Below are positions 1-8,394 of a stretch of 64,000 nucleotides of DNA, one piece after another. The translations under genes and the position numbers were made by a program. This DNA comes from Flagellimonas eckloniae (GTDB lineage Bacteria; Bacteroidota; Bacteroidia; Flavobacteriales; Flavobacteriaceae): positions 1,054,001-1,118,000 of the forward strand of contig NZ_LCTZ01000002.1 in the NCBI RefSeq assembly GCF_001413955.1, written 5' to 3'. Every line of letters begins with the position of its first letter. The stretch's first letter is position 1. The notes under the pieces were generated by a model. The model saw only the letters and a list, made by a program, of their open reading frames with translations, did no database searches and was not told the DNA's origin.

Positions 1-1305
1 TATACTTTTTAAATAGGCATAAACCAATCCCGCAAAACCCAAAAGTGTGAAAATCAAGGAAATAAATACAAGGTTTATTCGCTCGTCCTTAGCTTTCATC
101 TCACTGCGGGCAAGTTCATTTATTCTTTTTTGCTCGTCTATCAACCGTTGGGAGTTCACCAAATCTTCATTGGCAACAATGGTAACCAGTTGTTGTTTTA
201 TTAAAGAGGATTGCTTTTTGTTCAGGGAATCTTTTATCCGCTCATTCCGCTTATAATACATCGCTGCATTCTTAAAACTCTCTACTTTATCATAATACGC
301 CGCCAATAAACTATTGCGCTTAATGTTTTGAAGAATACTGATGTTCTCAAAATCTATATCCAAGTTTTTCTTGGCCTCACTGAATCTTTCCAGTTGTAAA
401 TTGGCATCAGATAGATTTAAAGTGTTTTCTATTACTTCACTTTTATGGGCCTTCTTAGAGGAAGAACTCAAAATCTCTATACTCTTCTCAAGTAACGGTA
501 TTGCTTCCTCATATTCATTTAACTGCACATGACATTTTCCAATGTTCCCTTCGATCTCAGCTTTTAAGAGGTCACTTTCAAAAAGCTGTTCCTCTGTTTT
601 TTGTTTGGAAATATCATTGATAAAAACATCTAAATAGGCTTTTGCTTTTTTTAGCTCACTTAATGCCGTTGGTGCAGAATTGTCCAATCGCAAATAATTC
701 CCAACCTTGCTATGATATATCGCCAGACCATATGAATCATTATCAGCAATGGTAGGCTTAACTTCCATTATATATTGATTTCTAGCCTTTCTGTGTAGGC
801 CTAGGTTGCTATAGATATCGTAAAAAGCAACATTCTCGGTGAAGCCAAGTTCCCGCTTTTCCTTTCTGATTTCTATTTGCTTGTCGTATAATTGAAGATT
901 GGCATAGTTATCATCCAAAACATTCAGGACAATCTTTTTAGAGGTTGAATCCAAGGAGTCTTTCGCTGAATATAGTTCCTTTGCCAAAGCGGTACTCTTG
1001 TCATATTCTCCCAAGTCATTATACACTTGGGTCTGCATAAGCTTGTAAAGTTGTATAGCAGCCGTATCCTTGAGTTTTTGAGCGTTGGAGAGATACACTT
1101 TAATGGTATCCAACCAATCATAGGCCGAGTTTACATTATATCTGTTTACAGCGTTGAAAAAAACATCGAACCGATCTTGGGGGACATTGGTATTTTGAAA
1201 CTCCGTTAACGTACTACCTTCATCGTTTTGTGTTGATTGGGCAGATACATTCAATACTAGAACGCAACACAATATTGATACGATTTTTTTGAGGTTGTGC
1301 ATCAT
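1..1305 (-). CDS. TPR sensor protein, 3' end cut by the window edge
   Basis: An open frame runs from an ATG at 1305 (or 1302) to the left edge without a stop, giving 435 visible residues. The N-terminus MMHNLKKIVSILCCVLVLNVSAQ is a signal peptide ending in the SAQ cleavage site common in Flavobacteria. The body is helical with TPR-like repeats, followed near residues 385-415 by a charged coiled coil (EQKRINELARSEMKAKDERI) and a membrane helix (about 416-433). This is the layout of flavobacterial TPR sensors whose output domain (LytS-type histidine kinase, HisKA or DNA-binding) follows the helix; that domain lies outside the window, so the type is unknown. A LytTR response regulator is upstream in the same orientation, which makes a kinase likely. 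Its upstream gap has repeated TTTCACAACA motifs. Confidence 0.8.
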   Translation of the reverse strand, partial: MMHNLKKIVSILCCVLVLNVSAQSTQNDEGSTLTEFQNTNVPQDRFDVFFNAVNRYNVNSAYDWLDTIKVYLSNAQKLKDTAAIQLYKLMQTQVYNDLGEYDKSTALAKELYSAKDSLDSTSKKIVLNVLDDNYANLQLYDKQIEIRKEKRELGFTENVAFYDIYSNLGLHRKARNQYIMEVKPTIADNDSYGLAIYHSKVGNYLRLDNSAPTALSELKKAKAYLDVFINDISKQKTEEQLFESDLLKAEIEGNIGKCHVQLNEYEEAIPLLEKSIEILSSSSKKAHKSEVIENTLNLSDANLQLERFSEAKKNLDIDFENISILQNIKRNSLLAAYYDKVESFKNAAMYYKRNERIKDSLNKKQSSLIKQQLVTIVANEDLVNSQRLIDEQKRINELARSEMKAKDERINLVFISLIFTLLGFAGLVYAYLKSI

Positions 1306-1452
1306 TAATTTAATCGGTGCTAATACGAAAGATTTGAAATTTTGTGATTTAATCGTTTTATGATTGTTGTTTTTCGTTCCTATAATCTTCTATATAAAGA
1401 ACGCTAGTTTAGCATCAAAATTAAATCCATTCTAAAAGAGTTATTCAGTATT

Positions 1453-1483
1453 GTTGTGAAAGTGCCGATTTCTGTTGTGAAAG
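1453..1483 (-). promoter_or_regulatory. Direct repeat, 21-bp period, upstream of the TPR sensor gene
   Basis: On the plus strand GTTGTGAAAG occurs at 1453-1462 and again at 1474-1483, exactly two helical turns apart. LytTR-domain regulators are known to bind two direct 9-bp half sites with a period near 21-22 bp, and a LytTR regulator is encoded next door at 1794-2549. A further copy of the extended form TATTGTTGTGAA is at 1688-1699, and GTTGTGAAAAG lies at 2550-2560, directly before the regulator's own start codon. The assignment as its binding site is inference. Confidence 0.45.
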
Positions 1484-1567
1484 CTATTTAAGAGTATGTA
1501 AAAAAGCTTTTTATCGGTGTTTTGTGCATTTCATGGAACTGAACTGTTTGAAAAGAGGGCATTTACT

Positions 1568-1603
1568 AAAAAAGGCCTTGCCAAATTGACAAGACCCTTT
1601 TAC
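1568..1603 (-). terminator. Bulged intrinsic terminator without an obvious gene before it
   Basis: On the minus strand an 11-bp stem with one bulged G (AAAAGG-G-TCTTG paired with CAAGGCCTTTT) is followed by a run of T. It lies about 140 nt past the response regulator's own terminator, so it would end either a small RNA or read-through transcription ahead of the TPR gene. Confidence 0.45.
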
Positions 1604-1743
1604 GAGAACACTATATGAAAATGAAAAAATTTACTTTTTGAATTAATAACACTGCTAATGTACAGGCATCCTTGCCCAGTAGAAAAATATTGTTGTGAAC
1701 TGGATAAAAGTTGTGGTTATTTTTCTATTTGACATTATTTCAT

Positions 1744-1770
1744 AAAAAAAAGTGCCCTAAAGCACTTTTT
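1744..1770 (-). terminator. Terminator of the LytTR response regulator gene
   Basis: The inverted repeat AAAAAGTGC-TTTAGG-GCACTTTTTTT, read on the minus strand, begins 24 nt after the regulator's stop codon and ends in a T run. The stem also has T on the other side, but no plus-strand gene ends here. Confidence 0.8.
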
Positions 1771-1793
1771 ATATCGTTACATTGATTTTACTA

Positions 1794-2549
1794 TTAACTA
1801 TTCATTGAAGAAATAATGAACTCCTTAAAATCCTTGGAAATAGGAATCAAGTTATTGTTTATCATAATATCTTTTGAGTTGATAGCATCAATGTGGTCTA
1901 CATTTACAATGTAAGACTTATGGGCTCTGTAGAATTTATTCTTTGGTAGCTTTTCCAAATAATCCTTAAGTGGAGACCTTACCAAAAATTTCTTGTCAAC
2001 CGTGTTTACTTCTAAATATACATTATCCGCTTTGATGAATTGAATGTCACCAAACTGAATTCTATAGTAAAGATGTTGTTTTTTTACAAAAATAGAATCC
2101 TTTAAGACAGAGTTAGATGTAAAAGCATCACCATCACTGCCAGCAATCTCTTTGCTATTCTCTTTTTTGGAATAGTTAAAGTTAGACAAAGCAATCTCAA
2201 TTGATGTGTATAAATCTTGTTGCTCAAATGGTTTTACCAAATAGCCATCTGGTTTAACTAATTTGGCATTTTCAACAGTTGCCCTATCCGAGTTCGATGT
2301 TACAAAGATGAAAGGAATGTTATACACATCCCTAATATGTTTTCCAAGATCAATCCCTGTTTTATCCGAAGCTAAAATGATATCAATAAGCACTAAGTCA
2401 ACATGGTTGTTTTTTAAAACTTCAACAGCCTGTTCATATACAATTACATTATCAACAATCTCATAGCCAATTTCTTCCAGCATGGATTGCATGTCATCGG
2501 CGATGATGACATTATCCTCAACAATTAATATTTTAATGGGTTGCTCCAA
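1794..2549 (-). CDS. LytTR-family response regulator
   Basis: 251 residues. The N-terminal receiver domain has the full phosphorylation set: acidic pair E11/D12, phospho-acceptor D56 (LVLIDIIL), switch T84 and K106 (LVKPF). The C-terminal LytTR DNA-binding domain covers about 150-250, with FYRAHKSYIVN near 205. This is the usual partner of LytS-type (PF06580) kinases in Bacteroidota. It lies 34 bp after menA in the same direction, so it may be read through from that operon, but the gap carries a GTTGTGAAAAG motif touching the start codon, a shared motif that suggests autoregulation. No complete LytS gene is adjacent: the nearest candidate is the truncated TPR gene at 1-1305, and a TPR-LytS kinase sits far away at 44620. 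Confidence 0.93.
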   Translation of the reverse strand: MEQPIKILIVEDNVIIADDMQSMLEEIGYEIVDNVIVYEQAVEVLKNNHVDLVLIDIILASDKTGIDLGKHIRDVYNIPFIFVTSNSDRATVENAKLVKPDGYLVKPFEQQDLYTSIEIALSNFNYSKKENSKEIAGSDGDAFTSNSVLKDSIFVKKQHLYYRIQFGDIQFIKADNVYLEVNTVDKKFLVRSPLKDYLEKLPKNKFYRAHKSYIVNVDHIDAINSKDIMINNNLIPISKDFKEFIISSMNS

Positions 2550-2583
2550 GTTGTGAAAAGGTTTAGTGGGTTATGAATCAAAA

Positions 2584-3492
2584 TTACAAAAAATTATTAA
2601 CAGCTATGTGGAAGAGTATTGAAAGTAGAAAAGTGCTCAATGCCAATTTTTTCAACTCTACATCCAATTTTATGGGTTCCTTAGTTATCATCACGGTACG
2701 GAGGTGAAGAAAGATAGGGACAAAAGCGATTAAATAAAATGACTCCGTAAGCGCCAATCCCTCAATCAAAGTATATGCAATAAGACAGCTAAACGCAATT
2801 GTAATTAAAAGAAAATGATAACGTTTTCCATTCTCAAACCCCATTTTAACTACTAGGGTGTTCTTTCCAGATTTCTTGTCCGAAACAACGTCTCTCAAAT
2901 TATTCAAGTTTAAGACACCGACACAAAGAAGGCCAATGGTGATTGCAGGGAACAATGCAACTAAATTTATTGATTTGGTATACAGGAACATGCTACCCAA
3001 AACACCTACAAGACCAAAAAAAAGAAATACAAATATATCTCCCAAACCTTTATAACCATAAGGTTGTGAACCCATGGTATACCTAATGGCCGCCCAGACG
3101 CATAGTACACCTAGTGCCAGAAATAGAATGAAATATTGACGTGCACCATTCCAAAAGGCTAAATAGATAAGGGCTATGGCCAATAGCATGCTTATGATTG
3201 AAGCAATAAGAATCCCTTGCTTAAGAATTTTTTTGGTCAGCAAACCACTTTGAAGCGCCCTTGCTGGTCCAATCCTATCTTCATTATCCGTTCCTTTTAC
3301 ACCATCTCCATAATCATTGGCAAAATTAGAAGTTACCTGAAACCCTATTGTGGTCAATAGTGCCAGAACAAAAATGGAAATCTCAAAAAAATCATTTTTC
3401 CTAGCCAATGCAGTGCCTACAATGATACCGGAAAGGGATAACGGAAGTGTACGTAATCTAGCAGCCTTTATCCAAGCCTTTATGCTACTCAA
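2584..3492 (-). CDS. menA: 1,4-dihydroxy-2-naphthoate polyprenyltransferase
   Basis: 302 residues of a UbiA-superfamily membrane prenyltransferase, which attaches the polyprenyl tail to 1,4-dihydroxy-2-naphthoate, the membrane step of menaquinone synthesis. The aspartate-rich site is NFANDYGDGVKGTDNEDR at 56-73, followed by IGPARAL, a MenA signature; the second motif region is LNNLRDVVSDKKSGKNT. About eight hydrophobic helices. It starts 2 bp after the SPOR-like gene, so the two are co-transcribed. The other men genes in the window (menI, menF, menD) lie 2-5 kb upstream on the same strand. Confidence 0.93.
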   Translation of the reverse strand: MSSIKAWIKAARLRTLPLSLSGIIVGTALARKNDFFEISIFVLALLTTIGFQVTSNFANDYGDGVKGTDNEDRIGPARALQSGLLTKKILKQGILIASIISMLLAIALIYLAFWNGARQYFILFLALGVLCVWAAIRYTMGSQPYGYKGLGDIFVFLFFGLVGVLGSMFLYTKSINLVALFPAITIGLLCVGVLNLNNLRDVVSDKKSGKNTLVVKMGFENGKRYHFLLITIAFSCLIAYTLIEGLALTESFYLIAFVPIFLHLRTVMITKEPIKLDVELKKLALSTFLLSILFHIAVNNFL

Positions 3493-3494
3493 AG

Positions 3495-4094
3495 TTAATA
3501 CGGATCTTCTATTTTGACTCTTTTACCATCTTGGTATGATGCAACAAATGCATCCTTAAAGCCCATATCTACCAATTGTTTTCTAAAAGACCGAGCTTCA
3601 TCCAAAGTCTCAAAGTTGCCTAGAGAATATGCATAAAAAGGATTGGTTTTGACAAATAAGGTGTTTGTCAATGCCTCTGAGGCCAAAGTTAAATTGTTAT
3701 CTACAAACGATTTTATTTGAACAGAATATATTTTATCTTTTTCTAAAAATGCTTTGGCCAAATAAAATTCCCGGACCAAACTAAGCTCTTCATTTTGAAC
3801 TTTTAGATTATCTATTCTGGTTTTTATCGCATCCAAACTGTCAATGGAGACTATCAAATTGTTTTGGTTCTCAAAGGATTTTTTACTACTCAACCCTGCC
3901 GTAAAAGAAGTAATGGCCAAAGTTCCTACCAAAAAAATGGTTGTTAGACCTAAAAGAATGTTACGCTGCAATCGTATTTTTCGGACATCTTTATTCTTAA
4001 TTTTTATTTGATCTAAAAGTCTTTCGTTAATGATTTGGGCCTTGTCTATATCCTTGTGAAGGTCTAATAAATCACTTTCTTCAATAAAAGGCAT
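3495..4094 (-). CDS. Membrane-anchored SPOR-like domain protein
   Basis: 199 residues. A charged N-terminal helix (1-45) is followed by one membrane helix (about 46-68, ILLGLTTIFLVGTLAITSF), a coiled-coil stretch (80-108), and a C-terminal part from about 122 (YSVQIKSFVDNN...FYAYSLGNFETLDEARSFRKQLVDMGFKDAFV) that matches the SPOR fold pattern of septal peptidoglycan-binding domains. Topology suggests cytoplasmic N-terminus and periplasmic SPOR domain. It is first in an operon with menA, 2 bp away. A TACATTTG promoter element lies at 4161-4168. The SPOR call rests on pattern only, and the link to menaquinone synthesis may be only transcriptional. Confidence 0.65.
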   Translation of the reverse strand: MPFIEESDLLDLHKDIDKAQIINERLLDQIKIKNKDVRKIRLQRNILLGLTTIFLVGTLAITSFTAGLSSKKSFENQNNLIVSIDSLDAIKTRIDNLKVQNEELSLVREFYLAKAFLEKDKIYSVQIKSFVDNNLTLASEALTNTLFVKTNPFYAYSLGNFETLDEARSFRKQLVDMGFKDAFVASYQDGKRVKIEDPY

Positions 4095-4160
4095 ATGCTG
4101 TGAGTGTGTTCTGAACTTACGCTAAAGGCATAACTTTCAATGGATTAATATCTGCTTTTG

Positions 4161-4216
4161 CAAATGTAAAATTTTTGATGAAACAAAAAAATCAACTGCA
4201 CTAAATTAACTGCACT
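4161..4216 (-). promoter_or_regulatory. Promoter with upstream direct repeat for the SPOR-menA operon
   Basis: On the minus strand TACATTTG (4168-4161) fits the Bacteroidota -7 element TAnnTTTG, 67 bp before the start codon at 4094. Just upstream of it AGTGCAGTT occurs twice (4216-4208 and 4202-4194), 14 bp apart. No well-spaced -33 TTG is seen. The repeats may be an activator site, which is inference. Confidence 0.45.
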
Positions 4217-4254
4217 TAAAATTAACGATTTTAAAACATAATTGTATCAACAGA

Positions 4255-5085
4255 TCACACTAAATAAATTCCGTCATTGGCAATTGTAATCTTTCGTTCC
4301 TTGTAGAGTGTCCCAATTGCCTTTTTAAAAGCTTTTTTGCTCAAATGCAATAGCTCTTTAATTTCTTCAGGGGAAGATTTATCATGCAATGCCAGAAAAC
4401 CGCCTTCTGCTTTTAATTTTTCAAAAATCATCTCGGCGGTGGGCTCCAACATTTTTGCCCCTATCTGCTGTAATGAAACATCTATCTTATTATCCTGTCT
4501 TATATTTTTAATGTACCCTTTCAATCTGTCCCCAACGGCTATGGCTTTGAAAACATCACTGTCAAATACCAAGCCTTTAAATTTATTCTCTATGATCACT
4601 TCCCACCCCATAGGGGTTTTTCTGCTTACCAATAAATCTACCTCGCTGTTTACTTCAATATTAAAATCTACATTGGATAAATAACGATTTAATCGGCTTG
4701 AGGCTGTCAACCTAAAAGTCTCTTCATCCAAATAACAATGAACAATATATTTTTTCCCCTCCTCCATTCTAACTCCTTGTTCACGAAAAGGCACCAAAAG
4801 ATGTTTTTCCAACCCCCAATCTAAAAATGCACCATAAGAACCAACTTCCACTACTTCCAAAAATGCAAAGTTGTTCCTGGTAACATAGGGTTCAAGATTA
4901 GTTGCTACAGGTCGTTCGTTGCTATCCAAGTAGCAAAATACTTTCAAATCACCATCAATCTCAAAATCATTGGGAACATATTTATTGGGCAGAAGAACTT
5001 CCGTTCCTTCGGCATCACCTAAAAAAAGACCAACACTTGTGCTTCTCAATACTTTTAAAACATTATAATTTCCCAATTCTATCAT
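4255..5085 (-). CDS. S1 RNA-binding domain protein, CvfB family
   Basis: 276 residues, the usual length of the CvfB/YitL family. Successive OB-fold segments are visible: 1-60 (IELGNYNVLKVLRSTSVGLFLGD), a canonical S1 block about 70-135 (LEVVEVGSYGAFLDWGLEKHLLVPFREQG), a third block about 145-210, and a C-terminal winged helix about 222-275 (SPEEIKELLHLSKKAFKKAIGTLYKERKI). The family binds RNA; in Staphylococcus aureus CvfB influences virulence gene expression, but its role in Bacteroidota is not known. It follows the men/DUF2853 operon after a terminator at 5114-5138, so it is probably a separate unit. Confidence 0.85.
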   Translation of the reverse strand: MIELGNYNVLKVLRSTSVGLFLGDAEGTEVLLPNKYVPNDFEIDGDLKVFCYLDSNERPVATNLEPYVTRNNFAFLEVVEVGSYGAFLDWGLEKHLLVPFREQGVRMEEGKKYIVHCYLDEETFRLTASSRLNRYLSNVDFNIEVNSEVDLLVSRKTPMGWEVIIENKFKGLVFDSDVFKAIAVGDRLKGYIKNIRQDNKIDVSLQQIGAKMLEPTAEMIFEKLKAEGGFLALHDKSSPEEIKELLHLSKKAFKKAIGTLYKERKITIANDGIYLV

Positions 5086-5113
5086 GTGGCAAAGTTATAT
5101 TGAAATTTAAGGA

Positions 5114-5138
5114 TAAAAAAAGCTGCCAAAAGGCAGCT
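5114..5138 (-). terminator. Terminator after the menI-menF-menD-DUF2853 operon
   Basis: On the minus strand the perfect stem AGCTGCC-TTTT-GGCAGCT is followed by seven T. It lies 25 nt past the DUF2853 stop codon and ahead of the CvfB gene. Confidence 0.85.
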
Positions 5139-5162
5139 TATATTTTAAAGGTATCCGTTATA

Positions 5163-5504
5163 CTAATTGTAAATAGATTCTTTTCCAAAATGCTTTGCCA
5201 ACATATAGTATATCACTGCACGATGCTTGTTCTTATTGGACTTACCGTATCTATCTATCACGGCATTTATAGCACTCATTAAATCTGAACTGTCAGAAAG
5301 TCCCAATTTCTTAATTAAAAAATTGTTTTTAACCGTCTCTAATTCCTTATCATCCGATCCCGAAACTTTTGAGGCATCCAAGTTATAAATGGCTGGTCCA
5401 AGCCCAATAGCCACCTTGGTCAAAAGGTCCATGTCAGGAGTCTCACCAAACTTGTCCTTAATGTCGGCCGCATACTTTACAATTAATTCATCTCTTTTAC
5501 TCAT
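5163..5504 (-). CDS. DUF2853 family protein
   Basis: 113 residues, all-helical and soluble, with the family pattern KYAADIKDKFGETPDMDLLTKVAIGLGPAIYN at the N-terminus and NKHRAVIYYMLAKHFGKES at the C-terminus. The function of DUF2853 is not established. It lies 42 bp after menD as the last gene of the men operon, directly before a strong terminator, so it is expressed with menaquinone genes. Confidence 0.85.
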   Translation of the reverse strand: MSKRDELIVKYAADIKDKFGETPDMDLLTKVAIGLGPAIYNLDASKVSGSDDKELETVKNNFLIKKLGLSDSSDLMSAINAVIDRYGKSNKNKHRAVIYYMLAKHFGKESIYN

Positions 5505-5546
5505 GATTGTTAGTGTTCTATAGTTATTATACTAATTAGTTAGCTT

Positions 5547-7289
5547 CTAAGATATAAAATCAAAGTAACCGAGCAAAATTTTGTCGTTTAGTAGACGAGG
5601 GGTCATAATTTCTAAAACTTTAGGGTTTTCAGAAACATCGTAAAAGTTAAGCAAGCTACTTTCCAGTTTCTCTAAACTATCTACTTTCTTGTAATCAAAC
5701 TTGTGCATTTTAGCCAAATGTTCCGCTGTATGCTCGTGGTTTGTTTCAAAAAAAGTGGAGAATTCATTAGTTTCTTCAGATCCAGGTAAAATCCTAAAAA
5801 TCCCTCCACCGGAATTATTGATGATAATTATTCTGAAATCAGATTTTATATACTCGTTCCACAATCCATTACTGTCATAGAAAAAACTCAAATCCCCGGT
5901 AATCAACAAGGTTGGTGGTTCATTATGAATTGATGCTCCTACCGCAGTTGAAGTACTTCCGTCTATGCCACTGGTTCCCCTATTGCAATAAACTCTCAAT
6001 GATTTATCCATGGGGAAAAGTTGAGCGTACCGAACTGTAGAACTGTTTGCCAAGTGTACTTGGAATTTACTTGGTATAGATTTTAATATTGAGTTGAAGG
6101 CAGAGAAATCTGAGAAATCTATCTGTTTTAGGTATCCTTCCCGCTTTATCAAATATTTATTCTTTACTCCATCCCAATACGTTCTGTAATTGCATCCGTA
6201 CCTCTTTGCTTCCTGATTAAAAATGGACTTAAAAAACTCATTTGGATTCAATTTTACATGTTCAGAAAGACAGAAAAAAGTATCATAAGCTTTTTTTGTG
6301 TCGATGTGCCAATGCGTATTGGGTTGATACTTCCTTAAAAAGGCTTTGATTTTTTTGGAAACAATCAATCCACCAAAGGTCACCAACAAATCTGGCTGGA
6401 GCAATTGAAATAATTCCTCCTGCCTTTCGGATTTCTCAATAGGTGCAATAATACTGTCAATGCTTGGAAAAAAATTGGGATGATGCAGATTGGAAGTGGT
6501 CTCAGTAAATACCAGAATACTATCGTCACTGGCAAGTGAGTTTATAATACTTGCTTCAATAGTGTTGGGAGCGTTAACCCCAACAAGAATCATCTTGCGT
6601 TTGCTAGTATTCCAAATTGAAACTAGCCTTTCCAAATTGTCCACCTCCGCAGTATCTAGAGGAAAGTTGAACACTTCTGGAGGCCTTACCGTAACCTCAT
6701 CAGCCTGACCGTATAAAGGTTCCTCAAAAGGGATGTTTATATGAACAGGGCTACACTCAAGGATGGCTTGGTCCAAAGCAGCTGCTATTTCTATCTCATT
6801 GTACTTCTGAATTTCTTCCTGAGTTTCCGCAAAACCGTCTTTAAGAAAAAACTGCATTGTTTCGGTGGCATGTGAAACATCTTGTTTCACATTAGCCTGA
6901 AAACCTATATGTCTTTCAAAAACATTTTCTTGTCTAATGGTCTGCCCGTCTCCTACATCAATCTTATAGTTTGGCCTATCTGCTGAAACTACAATTAAAG
7001 GAATATCACTATAAAACGCTTCCGCAACGGCTGGATAATAATTTAAAAGAGCACTACCAGATGTACACACCAGCGCAACCGGTTTTTGGAGTTGTTGTGC
7101 CATGCCCAAAGCAAAAAAACCAGCGCATCTTTCATCAACAATACTAAAACATTTAAAAAAGGGGTTTTTTGTAAAACTAAGTGTCAATGGCGCATTTCGG
7201 GAACCAGGGGAAATAACAATATTTTGAATACCCCTAGATTTAAAATAAAGAACGAGAGTCTGCGCCGAGGGAATATCTGAATACATCAT
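5547..7289 (-). CDS. menD: SEPHCHC synthase (menaquinone)
   Basis: 580 residues of a thiamine-diphosphate enzyme that joins isochorismate and 2-oxoglutarate to give 2-succinyl-5-enolpyruvyl-6-hydroxy-3-cyclohexene-1-carboxylate. The N-terminal Pyr domain begins SDIPSAQTLVLYFKSRGIQNIVISPGSRNAPLTLSF, a MenD signature; the C-terminal PP domain has the metal/ThDP motif GDLSFFYDSNGLW. Length is normal for MenD. It follows menF by 43 bp and is followed by DUF2853. Two adjacent Met codons make the exact start uncertain by one residue. Confidence 0.96.
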   Translation of the reverse strand: MMYSDIPSAQTLVLYFKSRGIQNIVISPGSRNAPLTLSFTKNPFFKCFSIVDERCAGFFALGMAQQLQKPVALVCTSGSALLNYYPAVAEAFYSDIPLIVVSADRPNYKIDVGDGQTIRQENVFERHIGFQANVKQDVSHATETMQFFLKDGFAETQEEIQKYNEIEIAAALDQAILECSPVHINIPFEEPLYGQADEVTVRPPEVFNFPLDTAEVDNLERLVSIWNTSKRKMILVGVNAPNTIEASIINSLASDDSILVFTETTSNLHHPNFFPSIDSIIAPIEKSERQEELFQLLQPDLLVTFGGLIVSKKIKAFLRKYQPNTHWHIDTKKAYDTFFCLSEHVKLNPNEFFKSIFNQEAKRYGCNYRTYWDGVKNKYLIKREGYLKQIDFSDFSAFNSILKSIPSKFQVHLANSSTVRYAQLFPMDKSLRVYCNRGTSGIDGSTSTAVGASIHNEPPTLLITGDLSFFYDSNGLWNEYIKSDFRIIIINNSGGGIFRILPGSEETNEFSTFFETNHEHTAEHLAKMHKFDYKKVDSLEKLESSLLNFYDVSENPKVLEIMTPRLLNDKILLGYFDFIS

Positions 7290-7332
7290 TGACTACAAAA
7301 ATACACTTGAAAAAGCTATTACCCCAAACAAA

Positions 7333-8394
7333 TTATGTAATGCTCAACATGGTTTTGCTCTTGTTCTGGGTTTCAGTCCATTCATTCTCAGGAATTGATG
7401 CTTCTGTTATTCCTCCACCTACAAAAACGGAAGCTTTTCCATTTTTTAGTTCCATACACCGTAAGTTTACGAATAACGCGGCCTGTTTTTCTTTTGAAAG
7501 ATTTAATTCTCCCAAAAAACCAGTATAAAAAGTACGTTGGTAGTTTTCATTTTTCTGAATGAAGGTCTTGGCTTCTTGGGTTGGTATACCGCATACGGCA
7601 GGGGTTGGATGCAAAGTTTCTATAATTTCTTTAATGGTCGTTTTGGGTGTTATGCTTCCTTTAATCTCAGATTTTAAATGCCAAAGTTTCCCTGCTTTTA
7701 TTGATACCGGATCTTCAACTTGCAGCTCTTTCATGCTAGAATGTAGCTTCTGCTTAATATAATTGGTTACCATCTTCTGTTCCTCAACTTCCTTACTACC
7801 CCACTCTGGTTTGGTTGAATCGTTTACAGGTACTGTTGCTGCCAGGGACATTGTTCGCAATTTTTCTCCCTCTATATGTACCAAAGTTTCTGGGGTAGCA
7901 CCACACCACATCCCCAATTTTGGATGAAAAAATAAATAACAAAAGGCATTTGGGTACTTTCCCAATAGGGATTGAAAAACCTCTAAGGGCTTTTTTGAAA
8001 GTAGTATTTCTATTTTCCGTGAAAGCACTACTTTTTTGAGTGCTCCCTTCTTAATCGCGTTTATTCCTTTTTCAACCAGTTCAATATGAGAACTCCTTCC
8101 TGAATCATTTATAAAATCTTTACTGGAATTTACAACTTCTTCAACCTCAAAAGAAGCAACAACAATTTTATCCGGAGCTATAAGAACAGCATCATTATTT
8201 AAATCAAAAGGAGCAAAAACAAATCCTTTTTCAGTAAAGGTAACCGTATGATTAAGTTCGCTATTAGATTGAAAAACACCATTTACCAAAGTTTCAGTAG
8301 GCTTTCGGTACAAACAAAATGGTAGATTTTGTTCCAAACTAACCTTTGCCAGATTTAAAAGTGCGTAAAAACCCTTATTCTTTTGGTAAGGCAA
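7333..8394 (-). CDS. menF: Isochorismate synthase
   Basis: 353 residues of the chorismate-utilising family (MenF/EntC/DhbC), converting chorismate to isochorismate, the entry step of menaquinone synthesis. The catalytic C-terminal block includes ALKKVVLSRKIEI, PAVCGIPTQEAKTFI and FYTGFLGEL, and the Glu-bearing C-terminus FVGGGITEASIPENEWTETQNKSKTML. Its start overlaps the end of the menI thioesterase gene by 20 bp and menD follows, so the role in menaquinone rather than siderophore synthesis is clear from context. Confidence 0.93.
   Translation of the reverse strand: MPYQKNKGFYALLNLAKVSLEQNLPFCLYRKPTETLVNGVFQSNSELNHTVTFTEKGFVFAPFDLNNDAVLIAPDKIVVASFEVEEVVNSSKDFINDSGRSSHIELVEKGINAIKKGALKKVVLSRKIEILLSKKPLEVFQSLLGKYPNAFCYLFFHPKLGMWCGATPETLVHIEGEKLRTMSLAATVPVNDSTKPEWGSKEVEEQKMVTNYIKQKLHSSMKELQVEDPVSIKAGKLWHLKSEIKGSITPKTTIKEIIETLHPTPAVCGIPTQEAKTFIQKNENYQRTFYTGFLGELNLSKEKQAALFVNLRCMELKNGKASVFVGGGITEASIPENEWTETQNKSKTMLSIT

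Larger units (their letters stand above)
1306..1793. other. 488-bp gene-free gap with two terminators and repeated motifs
   Basis: No convincing coding frame. Read on the minus strand it holds the response regulator's terminator (1744-1770), a TTCACAACAATA motif (1688-1699), a second bulged terminator hairpin (1568-1603), two TTTCACAACA copies 21 bp apart (1453-1483), and then the leader of the TPR gene at 1305. The second terminator has no gene in front of it, so a short noncoding transcript or an attenuated long leader is possible. Confidence 0.6.

Noticed and set aside
1611..1640. Short plus-strand frame MKMKKFTF
   Set aside because: Eight codons only, no promoter or continuation; probably chance in AT-rich DNA.
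3063..3070. Further GTTGTGAA inside menA
   Set aside because: Inside a coding region with no repeat partner; an 8-mer is expected by chance a couple of times in a window this size.
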